64,000 bases of DNA from Neobacillus massiliamazoniensis. GTDB lineage: Bacteria > Bacillota > Bacilli > Bacillales > Cytobacillaceae. Shown here piece by piece: positions 54,881-64,000 of this stretch. The notes beneath the pieces are model-generated. The model had not been told where the DNA came from, searched no databases, and saw only the letters and a list, made by a program, of their open reading frames with translations. The stretch is from contig NZ_CVRB01000003.1 in the NCBI RefSeq assembly GCF_001048695.1, positions 496,001 through 560,000 on the forward strand. The letters are read 5' to 3'. Position numbers and translations under genes: made by a program. Numbering within the stretch: position 1 is the stretch's first letter; every line of letters starts with the position of its first letter.

Positions 54881-56081
54881 AATTTCTTAAATAAAAGACA
54901 TTTTTCTTATGACTCTTTATTTTCTCATTTTGTTGTGTGTTGTTTTTATATTTCTTCTCGTAATTCATAAACATGGATACATTGACTAAAATACCTACCG
55001 CAATCGCTAATTGAATCAGTGAAGATCCGCCATAACTGACGAATGGTAGTGGAACACCGGCTAACGGTAAAAGTCCGGAGACACCAGCAAGGTTAACAAA
55101 CGCTTGAATTCCAATCATACTGGAAATTCCGGTAGCAAGTAAACTGCCAAACGGGTCCTTGCATCGTGTTGCAATACGAAACCCTTTTAAGACGATGAAG
55201 GCTAATGAAAGAATGACAAAACCAACACCCCATATCCCTAATTCTTCAGCAATTACAGCTATAATAAAATCAGTATGTGGTTCAGGTAAATAGCCCAGTT
55301 TTTCAATACTTTTTCCCAATCCTAAGCCATTTATCCCTCCGGAGCCGATCGCTAAGTATGAATTCACCAGGTGATAACCAGAGGTTTGTGAGGCGGAAAA
55401 CGGGTCGTTCATGACTGAAAAACGATCCATTCGCTTTGCAGTAAATATTTTATTGTGGAAAATAATCACCATTGGTATTAAGACCAATAATGCTATTCCT
55501 GCAAGTTTAAACAAATTCTTAAAACTAATCCCTGATGATACGATGATCGCAGTTGAAAAGGCTAAAATCAGCTCAACTGTTCCAAAGTCCGGTTGGCTGG
55601 CAATCAGAAAACAAACGAGTGCTAAATAGATTAAAGGAGGGACAACCCCTTTATTAAATTCATTTATGTAGGTTTGCTTTTTTGCATAAACAGCTGATAA
55701 ATAAATAATGACACATAGCTTTACAAATTCTGAAGGTTCAATACTAATCGGGCCTAATTTAATCCAGCTTTTTGCCCCGCCAGCCACATGACCAAAGAGA
55801 TCTAGAACCATTAAAACGGATATAGAACCTGCAACCAAAACCATTAGAACTTTATTGTTCTTCAGCGCCTTATAAGGAAATAAAGCGGTCAAAACAAAAA
55901 CAAAAAATGCTATGATCATAAAGAACTTTTGTTTTTGATAAAAGAAGTCACTTGAAACTCCGTACCTTTGTACTGCCATTGCCTCACTAGCACTATAAAC
56001 CATAACTAATCCAAAAAGAGATAGTAAAATGACGGCAATAATTAATGAATAATCATATGATCTCAGCATTTTCTTAAACAT
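54879..56081 (-). CDS. ftsW: FtsW/RodA/SpoVE family lipid-II polymerase
   Basis: This 400-residue SEDS protein has ten hydrophobic helices and family motifs: LFGLVMVYSAS at the start, WIKLGPISIEPSEFVKLC, ASQPDFGTVELIL and VPLPFVSYGGSSLIQLAIAVG at the end. SEDS proteins polymerise lipid II into glycan strands with a class-B PBP. Whether it is FtsW proper or a RodA/SpoVE paralogue cannot be settled by eye. No cell-division operon surrounds it; it lies alone between phhA and rocD. Confidence 0.88.
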   Translation of the reverse strand: MFKKMLRSYDYSLIIAVILLSLFGLVMVYSASEAMAVQRYGVSSDFFYQKQKFFMIIAFFVFVLTALFPYKALKNNKVLMVLVAGSISVLMVLDLFGHVAGGAKSWIKLGPISIEPSEFVKLCVIIYLSAVYAKKQTYINEFNKGVVPPLIYLALVCFLIASQPDFGTVELILAFSTAIIVSSGISFKNLFKLAGIALLVLIPMVIIFHNKIFTAKRMDRFSVMNDPFSASQTSGYHLVNSYLAIGSGGINGLGLGKSIEKLGYLPEPHTDFIIAVIAEELGIWGVGFVILSLAFIVLKGFRIATRCKDPFGSLLATGISSMIGIQAFVNLAGVSGLLPLAGVPLPFVSYGGSSLIQLAIAVGILVNVSMFMNYEKKYKNNTQQNEKIKSHKKNVFYLRN

Positions 56082-56321
56082 AATCTCGTCCTCATTTTTT
56101 AATGTTGTATTTTCTATAATAATCTAAATATGTGCTGATGTCTTAGCACGAAACTACTATCTATTCAAATTTAATAAAAATTTAATAGTTGAAGGGACTC
56201 TAGAAGTGAGAAATCCTTTAAAAATGTCATGAATTATATTAAAATTGAAAAGCACGCATGCATAATCTGCTGTGGAAGCGCTTTATTATTATGCGAATGG
56301 GGATAAAAGGGGGAAATGGAA

Positions 56322-57530
56322 GTGACTGCAACTCATACGAAATCTGAAGAAATTATTGTAAAAACACAAAAATTTGGTGCGAATAACTATTATCCGCTGC
56401 CAATCGTTATATCAAAGGCTGAGGGAGTTTGGGTTGAAAGCCCTGAGGGAGATCGTTACATGGATATGCTTAGTGCTTATTCAGCCGTAAACCAAGGGCA
56501 TCGTCATCCAAAAATCATCCAGGCATTAAAAGATCAAGCAGATAAGGTAACCTTAACATCAAGGGCCTTCCATAGCGATCAGCTTGGGCCTTGGTATGAA
56601 AAAGTAAGTAAATTAACGAAGAAAAATATGGTTCTGCCAATGAATACTGGTGCAGAAGCTGTTGAAACAGCTCTTAAGGCTGCCCGCCGGTGGGGCTATG
56701 ATGTAAAAGGCATTGCTGAAAATCAAGCAGAAATCATTGCTTGTAATGGCAATTTCCACGGACGTACCATGGGTGCCGTCTCTTTATCATCTGATCCAGA
56801 ATATAAGCGCGGTTTTGGTCCTATGCTACCAGGTATTAAATTAATCCCATATGGAGATATAGATGCTTTAAAAGCAGCTATTACCCCAAATACCGCTGCG
56901 TTTTTAATTGAGCCTATTCAAGGTGAAGCGGGAATTATTGTTCCACCACAAGGATTTTTAAAGGCGGCAGCAGAATTATGTAAGGAAAACAACGTATTGT
57001 TCATTGCTGATGAAATTCAAGCTGGCTTAGGGCGAACTGGAAAAATGTTTGCATGTGAATGGGAAGAAGTTATTCCTGATATGCTCATTTTAGGTAAGGC
57101 TCTTGGCGGCGGGGTATTCCCAATTTCCTGTGTTGTGGCTAATTCTGATGTGTTAGGGGTATTTAATCCTGGTTCCCATGGCTCTACATTTGGGGGCAAT
57201 CCACTTGCCTGTGCTGTTTCGATTGCAGCATTAGACGTACTTGTGGATGAAAACCTAGTGGAACGCTCACTTGACCTTGGCAATTACTTCCTTGAGCAGA
57301 TAAAATCAATCCCATGTCCCATTATTAAGGAAGTAAGAGGAAAAGGTTTGTTTATTGGTGTTGAGCTTACAGAAGAAGCAAGACCATATTGTGAGCAATT
57401 AAAGGATGAAGGGCTATTATGTAAAGAAACCCATGATACGGTGATTCGTTTTGCTCCACCACTCATCATTTCTAAAGAAGAGATCGATTGGGCAGTTGAA
57501 AAAATTAAAAAAGTATTAGCTGCAAAATAA
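56322..57530 (+). CDS. rocD: ornithine aminotransferase
   Basis: RocD transfers the delta-amino group of ornithine to 2-oxoglutarate, giving glutamate semialdehyde. From GTG 56322 it has 402 residues and aligns, from memory, almost end to end with B. subtilis RocD ([67 protein letters not shown] with the PLP Lys). GGGGG lies 8 nt before this GTG; ATG 56316 sits too close. A weak cre-like TGGAAGCGCTTTAT lies at 56271. rocG follows after 34 nt. Confidence 0.95.
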   Translation: MTATHTKSEEIIVKTQKFGANNYYPLPIVISKAEGVWVESPEGDRYMDMLSAYSAVNQGHRHPKIIQALKDQADKVTLTSRAFHSDQLGPWYEKVSKLTKKNMVLPMNTGAEAVETALKAARRWGYDVKGIAENQAEIIACNGNFHGRTMGAVSLSSDPEYKRGFGPMLPGIKLIPYGDIDALKAAITPNTAAFLIEPIQGEAGIIVPPQGFLKAAAELCKENNVLFIADEIQAGLGRTGKMFACEWEEVIPDMLILGKALGGGVFPISCVVANSDVLGVFNPGSHGSTFGGNPLACAVSIAALDVLVDENLVERSLDLGNYFLEQIKSIPCPIIKEVRGKGLFIGVELTEEARPYCEQLKDEGLLCKETHDTVIRFAPPLIISKEEIDWAVEKIKKVLAAK

Positions 57531-57564
57531 ACTATATTTCTACTATAACGACGAGGTGTCAGAG

Positions 57565-58857
57565 ATGTCTGCTACGACAGTGCAAAATGAAATGAAAAAG
57601 GAACAACAAGACGAACAAGAATCATTAAATTTATTCTATTCTACGCAAACAGTCATCCAAAAAGCTTTAGCAAAATTAGGCTATAACAATGAAATGTATG
57701 ATTTACTAAAAGAACCGTTAAGATTGTTAACAGTCCGCATACCGGTGAAAATGGACGACGGTACAGTTAAAGTTTTTACTGGCTACCGCTCACAGCATAA
57801 TGATGCAGTTGGCCCAACAAAAGGCGGCGTTCGTTTCCATCCGGAAGTAAATGAAGAAGAAGTAAAAGCATTGTCCATTTGGATGAGCTTAAAATGCGGA
57901 ATTACCAATCTTCCTTATGGAGGCGGTAAAGGCGGTATTATCTGCGATCCTAAGAAAATGTCCTTAAGAGAGATTGAAAGATTAAGCCGTGGCTATGTTC
58001 GTGCTATTAGCCAAATCGTTGGACCTACAAAGGATATTCCAGCTCCGGATGTATATACAAATTCACAAATTATGGCATGGATGATGGATGAGTACAGTCG
58101 CCTAAGGGAATTCGACTCACCAGGATTTATTACAGGTAAACCAATCGTTCTAGGTGGATCTGAAGGCCGTGAAACGGCTACTGCTCGTGGAGTAACGATA
58201 TGTATTGAAGAAGCGTTAAAGAAAAAAGGGAAAGAACTTCAAGGTGCCCGCGTAGTCATTCAAGGCTTCGGAAATGCCGGAAGTTATCTAGCAAAATTCT
58301 TACATGATGCCGGTGCAAAAGTAGTGGCTGTTTCTGATGTCTATGGTGCTGTACACGATCCAAATGGACTTGATATAAACTATTTACTAGATCGAAGAGA
58401 TAGCTTTGGTACATTCTCGCAGCAATTTACTAATACAATTTCAAACACAGAATTACTAGAATTAGAATGTGATATTCTTGTTCCGGCAGCCATTTCTAAC
58501 CAAATCACTGCACATAATGCCGCTCAAATTAAGGCATCCATAGTAGTAGAAGCAGCAAATGGACCGACAACACTAGAAGCAACAAAGATTTTAACAGAAC
58601 GCGGTGTTCTCCTTGTTCCGGACATTCTTGCTAGCTCTGGTGGGGTAACGGTATCTTATTTTGAATGGGTCCAAAATAATCAAGGTTATTATTGGTCAGA
58701 AGAAGAAGTTGATGAAAAGCTCGTAAAAATTATGAAAAGTTCATTTGAAAATATTTATCAAACTGCAAATAGATACAAAGTGGATATGCGCTTAGCAGCC
58801 TATATGGTTGGAATAAGAAAAGTAGCAGAGGCCTCTAGTTTCAGAGGATGGGTATAA
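57565..58857 (+). CDS. rocG: NAD-dependent glutamate dehydrogenase (RocG/GudB type)
   Basis: This catabolic glutamate dehydrogenase has 430 residues from ATG 57565 (GAGGTG upstream). It is very close to B. subtilis RocG: GYRSQHNDAVGPTKGGVRFH, the catalytic Lys in LPYGGGKGGI, PAPDVYTNSQIMAWMMDEYS and the NAD fold VVIQGFGNAGSYLAKF. With RocD it sends ornithine nitrogen and carbon to 2-oxoglutarate. GudB and RocG cannot be told apart by eye; the rocD neighbour favours RocG. A terminator follows. Confidence 0.93.
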   Translation: MSATTVQNEMKKEQQDEQESLNLFYSTQTVIQKALAKLGYNNEMYDLLKEPLRLLTVRIPVKMDDGTVKVFTGYRSQHNDAVGPTKGGVRFHPEVNEEEVKALSIWMSLKCGITNLPYGGGKGGIICDPKKMSLREIERLSRGYVRAISQIVGPTKDIPAPDVYTNSQIMAWMMDEYSRLREFDSPGFITGKPIVLGGSEGRETATARGVTICIEEALKKKGKELQGARVVIQGFGNAGSYLAKFLHDAGAKVVAVSDVYGAVHDPNGLDINYLLDRRDSFGTFSQQFTNTISNTELLELECDILVPAAISNQITAHNAAQIKASIVVEAANGPTTLEATKILTERGVLLVPDILASSGGVTVSYFEWVQNNQGYYWSEEEVDEKLVKIMKSSFENIYQTANRYKVDMRLAAYMVGIRKVAEASSFRGWV

Positions 58858-58887
58858 ACTTTTTTACGTAATAAAATTAATTACTAT

Positions 58888-58920
58888 AGCTCTTTCCGTT
58901 GATTCGGGAAGAGTTTTTTT
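58888..58920 (+). terminator. terminator after rocG
   Basis: CTCTTTCC pairs with GGGAAGAG (one wobble/offset) and a seven-T run follows. Confidence 0.8.
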
Positions 58921-59047
58921 AAATTGTCTTTGTTCTGCTCGTGATTATAGCCCATTTTTTTCGTTTTTTTACAACTTATTACACTGCCGATAGTTGAATG
59001 ATGTTAAAATATGTCTAGTAAAATATATTTTTAGGGGGATTTAGATA

Positions 59048-59977
59048 TTGGATACAAAGTTCACTAAACCAAAGAGTTTTGGAGAAATACTCGATCATAC
59101 CTTTTCGTTAAGTAAAGATCGCTTTAAGGACTTTTTCTTGATTTTACTCATTTTTATGGGGCCGGTTTACTTGATTGAAGCTATCATCCAGCTATTATCA
59201 GGTACGAGCTTCTTTAGAGCAGTGGGAAGTGGAAATGGGTGGTTTGAACAAATTCTTTCGAGTTTTAAAGAAACGCAAACCATTGATCCTAATAGTTTAG
59301 CTACTGAGCTTAAAACCCTAGTAGGAACTATAATTGTCGGATTTATTGGTGCACTTTTTTTTCCAGTTGCGAAGGCAGCTGTACTTCTTGTCATCCAAAG
59401 GGTTCAAAAAAATGAAGAATATACGATTGGTTTAATGATTAAACAAGCCTTTTTACGCTTTTTTCCCATTCTTTGGAGCAATATTCTATATTATCTAATT
59501 TATTTTGGTTTATTCGTTGCATCTATTATCCTCGTTGCGTTTACGGGTGGCATCGTTTCGTCTAAAAATCTTATTCTCGGCATAGTGTTAGCAATCCTTT
59601 TAGGTTTAGGCTGCATCGTTGGAATGGCTTGCTTGATGACCCGCTGGAGCTTTTATTTTGGTTCAGTAGTGTTGGATCATCAATCACCTGGTTTTACAAG
59701 AAGCTGGAGGCTGTCAAGAAAACGGACATGGATCTCAATTGGTCTTTACCTTGTGTTTTATTTGATTACTATATGTATTGATTCTGCAGTACAATCGACA
59801 TTTGCTCTCGTATTAGGAAATAGTGTATTGTTATCGATTATTGTAAACATCGTAACCCTTTTAACATCTCTATTTTTCTATGTTGGGTATGGTGTGATAT
59901 ATCTTGATTTAAAAACGAGACATGATGCCGATGATTTAAAAGAAATGATTGATGACTATGATATTACAACACTCTAA
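59048..59977 (+). CDS. multi-helix membrane protein of the MoxR-DUF58 cluster
   Basis: From TTG 59048 (AGGGGGAT upstream) the product has 309 residues. It begins with a soluble stretch (PKSFGEILDHTFSLSKDRFK) and then has about six hydrophobic helices. The pattern resembles the membrane domains seen next to glycerophosphodiester phosphodiesterases and in YciC-like proteins. The function is unknown. It opens a five-gene operon, with the next start 16 nt after its stop. Confidence 0.7.
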   Translation: MDTKFTKPKSFGEILDHTFSLSKDRFKDFFLILLIFMGPVYLIEAIIQLLSGTSFFRAVGSGNGWFEQILSSFKETQTIDPNSLATELKTLVGTIIVGFIGALFFPVAKAAVLLVIQRVQKNEEYTIGLMIKQAFLRFFPILWSNILYYLIYFGLFVASIILVAFTGGIVSSKNLILGIVLAILLGLGCIVGMACLMTRWSFYFGSVVLDHQSPGFTRSWRLSRKRTWISIGLYLVFYLITICIDSAVQSTFALVLGNSVLLSIIVNIVTLLTSLFFYVGYGVIYLDLKTRHDADDLKEMIDDYDITTL

Positions 59978-59992
59978 AGTCGGGTGATTAAC

Positions 59993-60640
59993 ATGCTAGA
60001 TGCAAACAAGGCAAGAAATGAACTTAAGGATATTCTGAATCAGAAGGAATACCGAATTTATTACCAAGATTCTAAGAGTTTGCTCGAGGTGTGGTGGGAA
60101 AAAGCAAAGGAATGGATTGCCCATCTGCTACAAAAATTATTTCCGTCTATCCATTCAGCAAGTAAAGCATCCGGCCCGATTTTGATCGCAGTGATTATAG
60201 CGGTGTTAATTCTTTTAGGGGTTGCCATCTTTTTTATCATACGCCATCAAAGACGGAAACGCATGCTAAGCAACCGAAAGCCGCTTCAATCGATGAAAGA
60301 AATGAATTGGTCGTTCCAAAGGCATTTAGAGGAAGCAGGGAAACAGGAAGCTTTAGGAGAGTACTCGCTTTCAACCCGCCATCTATTTTTAGCATTGCTC
60401 CTTTATTTTCATGAACAGGAATGGCTTGTGGCAAGAATTTGGAAAACAAATTGGGATTACTATGACGAACTAAGGAAAGTAAACCAACAAGACGCTCAGC
60501 AATTTTATCAGCTCGCTACATTTTTTGATGAAGTGACATATGGAGGGCGTCAGGTTCGAAGAGAAGAATACATTGAGTTTCAAAGCGAGGTCATGAACTG
60601 GCTTGGGAATGAGGCTAAAAAGCTGGGGGAAAGGGGGTAG
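59993..60640 (+). CDS. DUF4129 domain protein
   Basis: The 215-residue product has an N-terminal soluble part with a Trp-rich VWWEKAKEWIAHLLQKLFPS, one membrane helix (ILIAVIIAVLILLGVAIFFI) and a C-terminal cytoplasmic DUF4129 domain (SLSTRHLFLALLLYFHEQEW, TNWDYYDELRK, FDEVTYGGR). DUF4129 proteins regularly accompany MoxR ATPases and DUF58/transglutaminase proteins. ATG 59993 with GGGTGATT upstream is preferred over GTG 59984. Confidence 0.82.
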   Translation: MLDANKARNELKDILNQKEYRIYYQDSKSLLEVWWEKAKEWIAHLLQKLFPSIHSASKASGPILIAVIIAVLILLGVAIFFIIRHQRRKRMLSNRKPLQSMKEMNWSFQRHLEEAGKQEALGEYSLSTRHLFLALLLYFHEQEWLVARIWKTNWDYYDELRKVNQQDAQQFYQLATFFDEVTYGGRQVRREEYIEFQSEVMNWLGNEAKKLGERG

Positions 60641-60646
60641 AAGAAG

Positions 60647-61777
60647 GTGCAATCAAAAAGACAAACTTGGTTTTGGCTTGTTGTTCTACTCCTTTTCTTT
60701 ATCATCATCAGTATTTTTGGCAATTCACAAAAGCCAAAGGTATATCCAAATTATGTTTCTGACTCTCCTTCCCCTAGCGGCGTGAAAGCATTTTATACAT
60801 ATTTACAAAAGGAAATGGAAGTTAAAAGCTGGTCTTATTCACCAAAAATGCTTCCAACTGGTCCAGAAAAGAAATTACTCATAATGGTCGAGCCTTCTGT
60901 TGTTCCAGATCAGGTAGAAATGGGAGAATATAAGCGCTTCATGGAAGCCGGAAATACGATTCTATTATTAAAGAACAATCCGAAAGGGATGTTTGATTTA
61001 CAGGTTAGTCCATTAGATTCAAATGCTCCAGTAAATAAAGCCTTAAAAGTATATGATCAAAATAAAAAGGCTTATCGGGCTGAAATCAATTCCTCGATCC
61101 GATTACTTTCTAACAAGAATGAGGAACGTCTCCTTTATGATAATAATGGCACCGTTGCATTAAAACAAACATTTGGTCATGGTCAACTGATTGTCGCCAT
61201 TGCTCCCGAGTGGATCACAAATGGTCAAATCTTAAGTGAGGACCATTTGGCACTCATTCTTCATCTACTGAATGAAAGTAATACACACACCGTTTTATTT
61301 GATGAATATATTCATGCCGGGCAGAATACCTCAACGATGTTAAATGTATATCCTAAATGGTTTTTACTCATCCTGCTGCAAATCGTATTCCTCACCATTC
61401 TTTGGCTTTGGTACAAAGGAAAGCGTTTTGGTCCTATTTTTGTTCCAAGGGAAGAAACGGTTCGGTTTAGCGATGAAGGGATACGAGCATTAACTGCCTG
61501 GTATCTCAAAGGACGACGCTATCATGATTCTTTCTTAATCCAAGCTGATTATGTCAAGCTTCTCCTTCAGGAGCGGTGGAAGATTCCTTTCAGCAAGGAA
61601 TGGAAGGATCTTTCTCCATTCTTGGAACGAAAGTGGCTTGGGGTTCCAAAAAGTGATATTGGTCCATTCCTAAATGGGGTGGCAACAATGGTTGAAAAAG
61701 AAAAAATGAGCAAACAAGAATTCTTGCAATGGTCGAGAAAGCTTGAGCTATTACGGAAAGAGGTGGAGGAAGGGTGA
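60647..61777 (+). CDS. DUF4350 domain protein
   Basis: This 376-residue membrane protein has an N-terminal helix (FWLVVLLLFFIIISIFGNS), a large outside domain with the DUF4350 pattern (DSPSPSGVKAFYTYLQKE, FMEAGNTILLLKNNP, HTVLFDEYIHAG) and a second helix (WFLLILLQIVFLTILWLWYK) before a cytoplasmic tail. Start is GTG 60647 behind AAGGGGG. Its stop overlaps the MoxR start (GTGA). DUF4350 is a standing member of these clusters. Confidence 0.85.
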   Translation: MQSKRQTWFWLVVLLLFFIIISIFGNSQKPKVYPNYVSDSPSPSGVKAFYTYLQKEMEVKSWSYSPKMLPTGPEKKLLIMVEPSVVPDQVEMGEYKRFMEAGNTILLLKNNPKGMFDLQVSPLDSNAPVNKALKVYDQNKKAYRAEINSSIRLLSNKNEERLLYDNNGTVALKQTFGHGQLIVAIAPEWITNGQILSEDHLALILHLLNESNTHTVLFDEYIHAGQNTSTMLNVYPKWFLLILLQIVFLTILWLWYKGKRFGPIFVPREETVRFSDEGIRALTAWYLKGRRYHDSFLIQADYVKLLLQERWKIPFSKEWKDLSPFLERKWLGVPKSDIGPFLNGVATMVEKEKMSKQEFLQWSRKLELLRKEVEEG

Positions 61778-62703
61778 GAGTAGAATTATCATCCTTTTTA
61801 GAAAAATATGAAGAACGGATTTTAGGTCAGAGTCTTAATCTTAGATTGTTATTATCTGCTATATTAGCAGGAGGTCATGTCCTCCTAGAGGGGGTTCCTG
61901 GTACTGGTAAAACGCAAATGGTGCGAACGATCGCTGGACTTCTAGATGGAAGCTTTCATCGCATTCAATTTACCCCGGACCTACTTCCAAGTGATATAAC
62001 AGGAAGTATGATTTACAACATGAAAGAGAGTAGCTTTCAAACATTAAAAGGACCTATTTTCACCAATATTCTCTTAGCCGATGAAATTAATCGGACACCG
62101 GCTAAGACCCAGGCAGCTCTTCTAGAAGCCATGGAAGAAAGGCAAGTAACCATACAAGGTGAAACCTATTCCTTACCTGAGGTATTTTTTGTAGTCGCAA
62201 CCCAAAACCCAATCGAATTTGAAGGCACCTATCCGCTACCTGAAGCACAGCAGGATCGTTTCTTATTTAAACTACATATAGATTTTCCTTCCTTTGAGGA
62301 AGAAAAAAATGTGTTAAAAAATGTGATTGAAAACAGCTTTAACGAAACACCTGTTTCTCAGGTCCTAGATTTGAATACTTTTATCAAAATTAGAAAAGAG
62401 ATTGAGCAGGTCACAGTTGGTGAGAATATTTTAGAATATCTTTTACAAATTGTCAGGAAGACAAGAGAATCGGAAGCCATACGTTTTGGAGCGAGTACCA
62501 GGGCAGGGATTTCCATTGGGAAAGCCGCACAAGCATGGGCATATTTAGCCGGACGGAATTATGTTACCCCGGATGATATCAAAATGACAGCTAAGCCGGC
62601 ACTAAGACACCGTATTCAGTTATCCCCGCATATAGAATTGGAGGGAGCAGCCGTTGACCAAATCATTGAAGAGCTTGTGGGGTCGGTTCCTGTTCCGCGA
62701 TAG
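61774..62703 (+). CDS. MoxR family AAA+ ATPase
   Basis: The 309-residue ATPase has Walker A GVPGTGKTQMV, Walker B ILLADEINRTPAKTQAALLE, sensor VVATQNPIEFEGTYPLPEAQ and a C-terminal lid domain. MoxR ATPases act as chaperones in maturation of partner proteins with VWA or DUF58 domains, here the next gene. It corresponds in context to B. subtilis yeaC. Its end overlaps the next gene by 50 bp. Confidence 0.93.
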   Translation: MRVELSSFLEKYEERILGQSLNLRLLLSAILAGGHVLLEGVPGTGKTQMVRTIAGLLDGSFHRIQFTPDLLPSDITGSMIYNMKESSFQTLKGPIFTNILLADEINRTPAKTQAALLEAMEERQVTIQGETYSLPEVFFVVATQNPIEFEGTYPLPEAQQDRFLFKLHIDFPSFEEEKNVLKNVIENSFNETPVSQVLDLNTFIKIRKEIEQVTVGENILEYLLQIVRKTRESEAIRFGASTRAGISIGKAAQAWAYLAGRNYVTPDDIKMTAKPALRHRIQLSPHIELEGAAVDQIIEELVGSVPVPR

Positions 62704-64000
62704 AGGGATTATTCCAACAAAAAGAATCATGCTCGTCTTCGGTCTCCTTTCTCTTACATTATTAGTAGGAGCTGTACGAGGAATCTCATGGGGATTCATA
62801 TTGACGATTAATGGACTGGTTTTTTTAGTAAGTCTTATCGATTTACTATTTTCTCCGAAAAAAAATCAGCTTTCCTTTAACCGTATATTACCAGAAGAGA
62901 TGGAGAGAGGTCTTCCGTATACCATCCAGCTTGAAGTAAACAATCATTCTCAGCATTCTTTTTCGTATCGGATGGTAGATAACCTGCCGCAATCGTTCGT
63001 TCAGCCATTTCCTATCGTGGGAATGGCGGCAAAGGAAGCTGTAACCGAAGTAACCTATGAAACGACCGCATCGGTAAGAGGAAAATATGAAGTCACAAAG
63101 CTTTTTTGCCGGTATCGAAGTTTCATTGGCTTATGGGAAAAGCAAACAACAGTGGATATAGTGGATACCGTGAAAGTCATTCCTGATTTAACCGAAACGA
63201 AGCAGTATTTAGCCAATGCCCAGCAATTTTTAATATACGAAGGTTTAAAGATTCGTAAGCAGAGAAGCGGTGTAGGCGAGTTTTCCAAAATCAGAAGCTA
63301 CGTTGTAGGGGATGACCCGCGGAAAATCAATTGGCGCCAAACTGCTAAACTGCAAGAAGTGATGACAAATGAATATGAACCAGAGCACGGGAAGTATATC
63401 ACCATCTTACTTGATTGTGGCAGAATGATGGGGGCTGAATTGAAAAAAGGGAACCGCTTAGAAAAAGTGTTAGAGGCAGCTTTGACTGTCGCGGCGGCTG
63501 CTCTAAAAAAAGGTGACTATGTTTCTGTCCTAGCTTTTTCAAAGGAAATTAAAGTATTTGTGCCCCCTGCGAAGGGAATGGCGCATTTGCAGACCATCCT
63601 CCAAGCGATTTTTGATGTAAAGGTGGATGCAGCTGAGTCTAATTATGCAGCTGTCTTTCAATATTTAGAAATCGTTCAAAAGAAGCGCAGCTTGCTCTTA
63701 TTATTTAGTGATGTTCGTACATTCCTTCATGAGGAAAGCGCATTGTTGTATTTAAAACGATTAAGGCAGAGGCATTTGTTCTTTATGATGGGGATTGAGG
63801 ATCAGACACTTATTAATAGAATAAAAGAAGAGCCAAAGGATGTTCAAACCGTAATGATGAAAAGTATTGCTCAGCAGCAAATGCTAATTAAAAAGCGGGA
63901 AAAAATCAAATGGGAAAAACAGGGCCTCCAAATGGTGGAGGCCCGAGAGGAAAAATTAGCGATTGCAGCTGTTTCTCATTATATTGACATTATGAATCAA
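62654..64000 (+). CDS. DUF58 domain protein, partial at right edge
   Basis: TTG 62654 has GGAGGGAG 6 nt upstream, inside the end of the MoxR gene. The frame stays open for about 449 codons to the window edge. Two N-terminal hydrophobic helices (RIMLVFGLLSLTLLVGAVRG, FILTINGLVFLVSLIDLLFS) are followed by a beta-rich part and the DUF58 signature GDDPRKINWRQTAKLQ, then a VWA-like domain with ITILLDCGRMMG. It corresponds in context to B. subtilis yeaD, the usual partner of the MoxR ATPase. The C-terminus lies outside. Confidence 0.9.
   Translation, partial: MTKSLKSLWGRFLFRDRGIIPTKRIMLVFGLLSLTLLVGAVRGISWGFILTINGLVFLVSLIDLLFSPKKNQLSFNRILPEEMERGLPYTIQLEVNNHSQHSFSYRMVDNLPQSFVQPFPIVGMAAKEAVTEVTYETTASVRGKYEVTKLFCRYRSFIGLWEKQTTVDIVDTVKVIPDLTETKQYLANAQQFLIYEGLKIRKQRSGVGEFSKIRSYVVGDDPRKINWRQTAKLQEVMTNEYEPEHGKYITILLDCGRMMGAELKKGNRLEKVLEAALTVAAAALKKGDYVSVLAFSKEIKVFVPPAKGMAHLQTILQAIFDVKVDAAESNYAAVFQYLEIVQKKRSLLLLFSDVRTFLHEESALLYLKRLRQRHLFFMMGIEDQTLINRIKEEPKDVQTVMMKSIAQQQMLIKKREKIKWEKQGLQMVEAREEKLAIAAVSHYIDIMNQ

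Overview
The window looks like chromosomal DNA of a low-GC, spore-forming member of the Bacillaceae (a Bacillus/Neobacillus-type organism). The evidence is AT-rich DNA with strong AGGAGG ribosome sites and frequent GTG/TTG starts, a SorC-type DeoR close to the B. subtilis protein, a proline T-box ahead of proBA, CcpA cre-like boxes, rocD/rocG, a MoxR-DUF58 cluster, gerP-like small genes and dispersed repeats known from Bacillus genomes. No rRNA, tRNA, CRISPR array or prophage was seen.

Layout. 1-1350: two small spore-germination-like genes facing a very repetitive Gly/Met protein. 1583-3909: an SRAP (YedK) protein, seven tandem 52-bp hairpin repeats and a GNAT acetyltransferase. 3938-9077: a scarred accessory stretch with an IS231-type transposase split by one in-frame stop, a DinB-like gene, an IS end, a Tn3 transposase relic, an FAD oxidoreductase and a broken ECF41-like sigma gene in visibly more GC-rich DNA. 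9658-11939: small genes (DCC1 thiol oxidoreductase, cobalamin-binding-like protein, two short unknowns). 12070-24632: a complete reductive pyrimidine degradation set: dihydropyrimidine dehydrogenase PreT/PreA, dihydropyrimidinase, beta-ureidopropionase, NCS1 permease, PucR-type regulator, CoA-acylating (methyl)malonate-semialdehyde dehydrogenase and beta-alanine-type aminotransferase. Together they would take uracil/thymine to acetyl-CoA/propionyl-CoA with release of ammonia. 24731-31889: tyrosine phosphatase, GntR regulator, GPH sugar symporter and a GH2 beta-galactosidase, with two TTGTATACAA operators and two copies of a Bacillus dispersed repeat.

32250-39193 is the most striking block: a compact bacterial microcompartment operon of the sugar-phosphate-utilising (SPU) kind. 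It holds DeoR, PduL phosphotransacylase, a flavoprotein homologue, a CoA-acylating aldehyde dehydrogenase, an RpiB-like isomerase, DeoC, two hexameric and three pentameric shell proteins, and no trimeric shell gene. DeoC would split deoxyribose-5-phosphate to glyceraldehyde-3-phosphate plus acetaldehyde inside the shell; the dehydrogenase and PduL would then make acetyl-CoA and acetyl phosphate. Several enzymes carry N-terminal amphipathic extensions of the encapsulation-peptide type.

39235-48774: an acidic unknown, a secreted unknown, T-box-controlled proBA, a nuclease-helicase fusion, a TetR gene with two matching operators beside a wrecked MFS transporter, and a beta-lactamase-fold serine hydrolase. 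49257-54829: ArsR/DoxX/SRPBCC genes, a YqcI/YcgG protein, and phenylalanine hydroxylase with its pterin dehydratase. 54879-64000: FtsW-type protein, rocD, rocG, then a membrane/MoxR/DUF58 operon running off the right edge.
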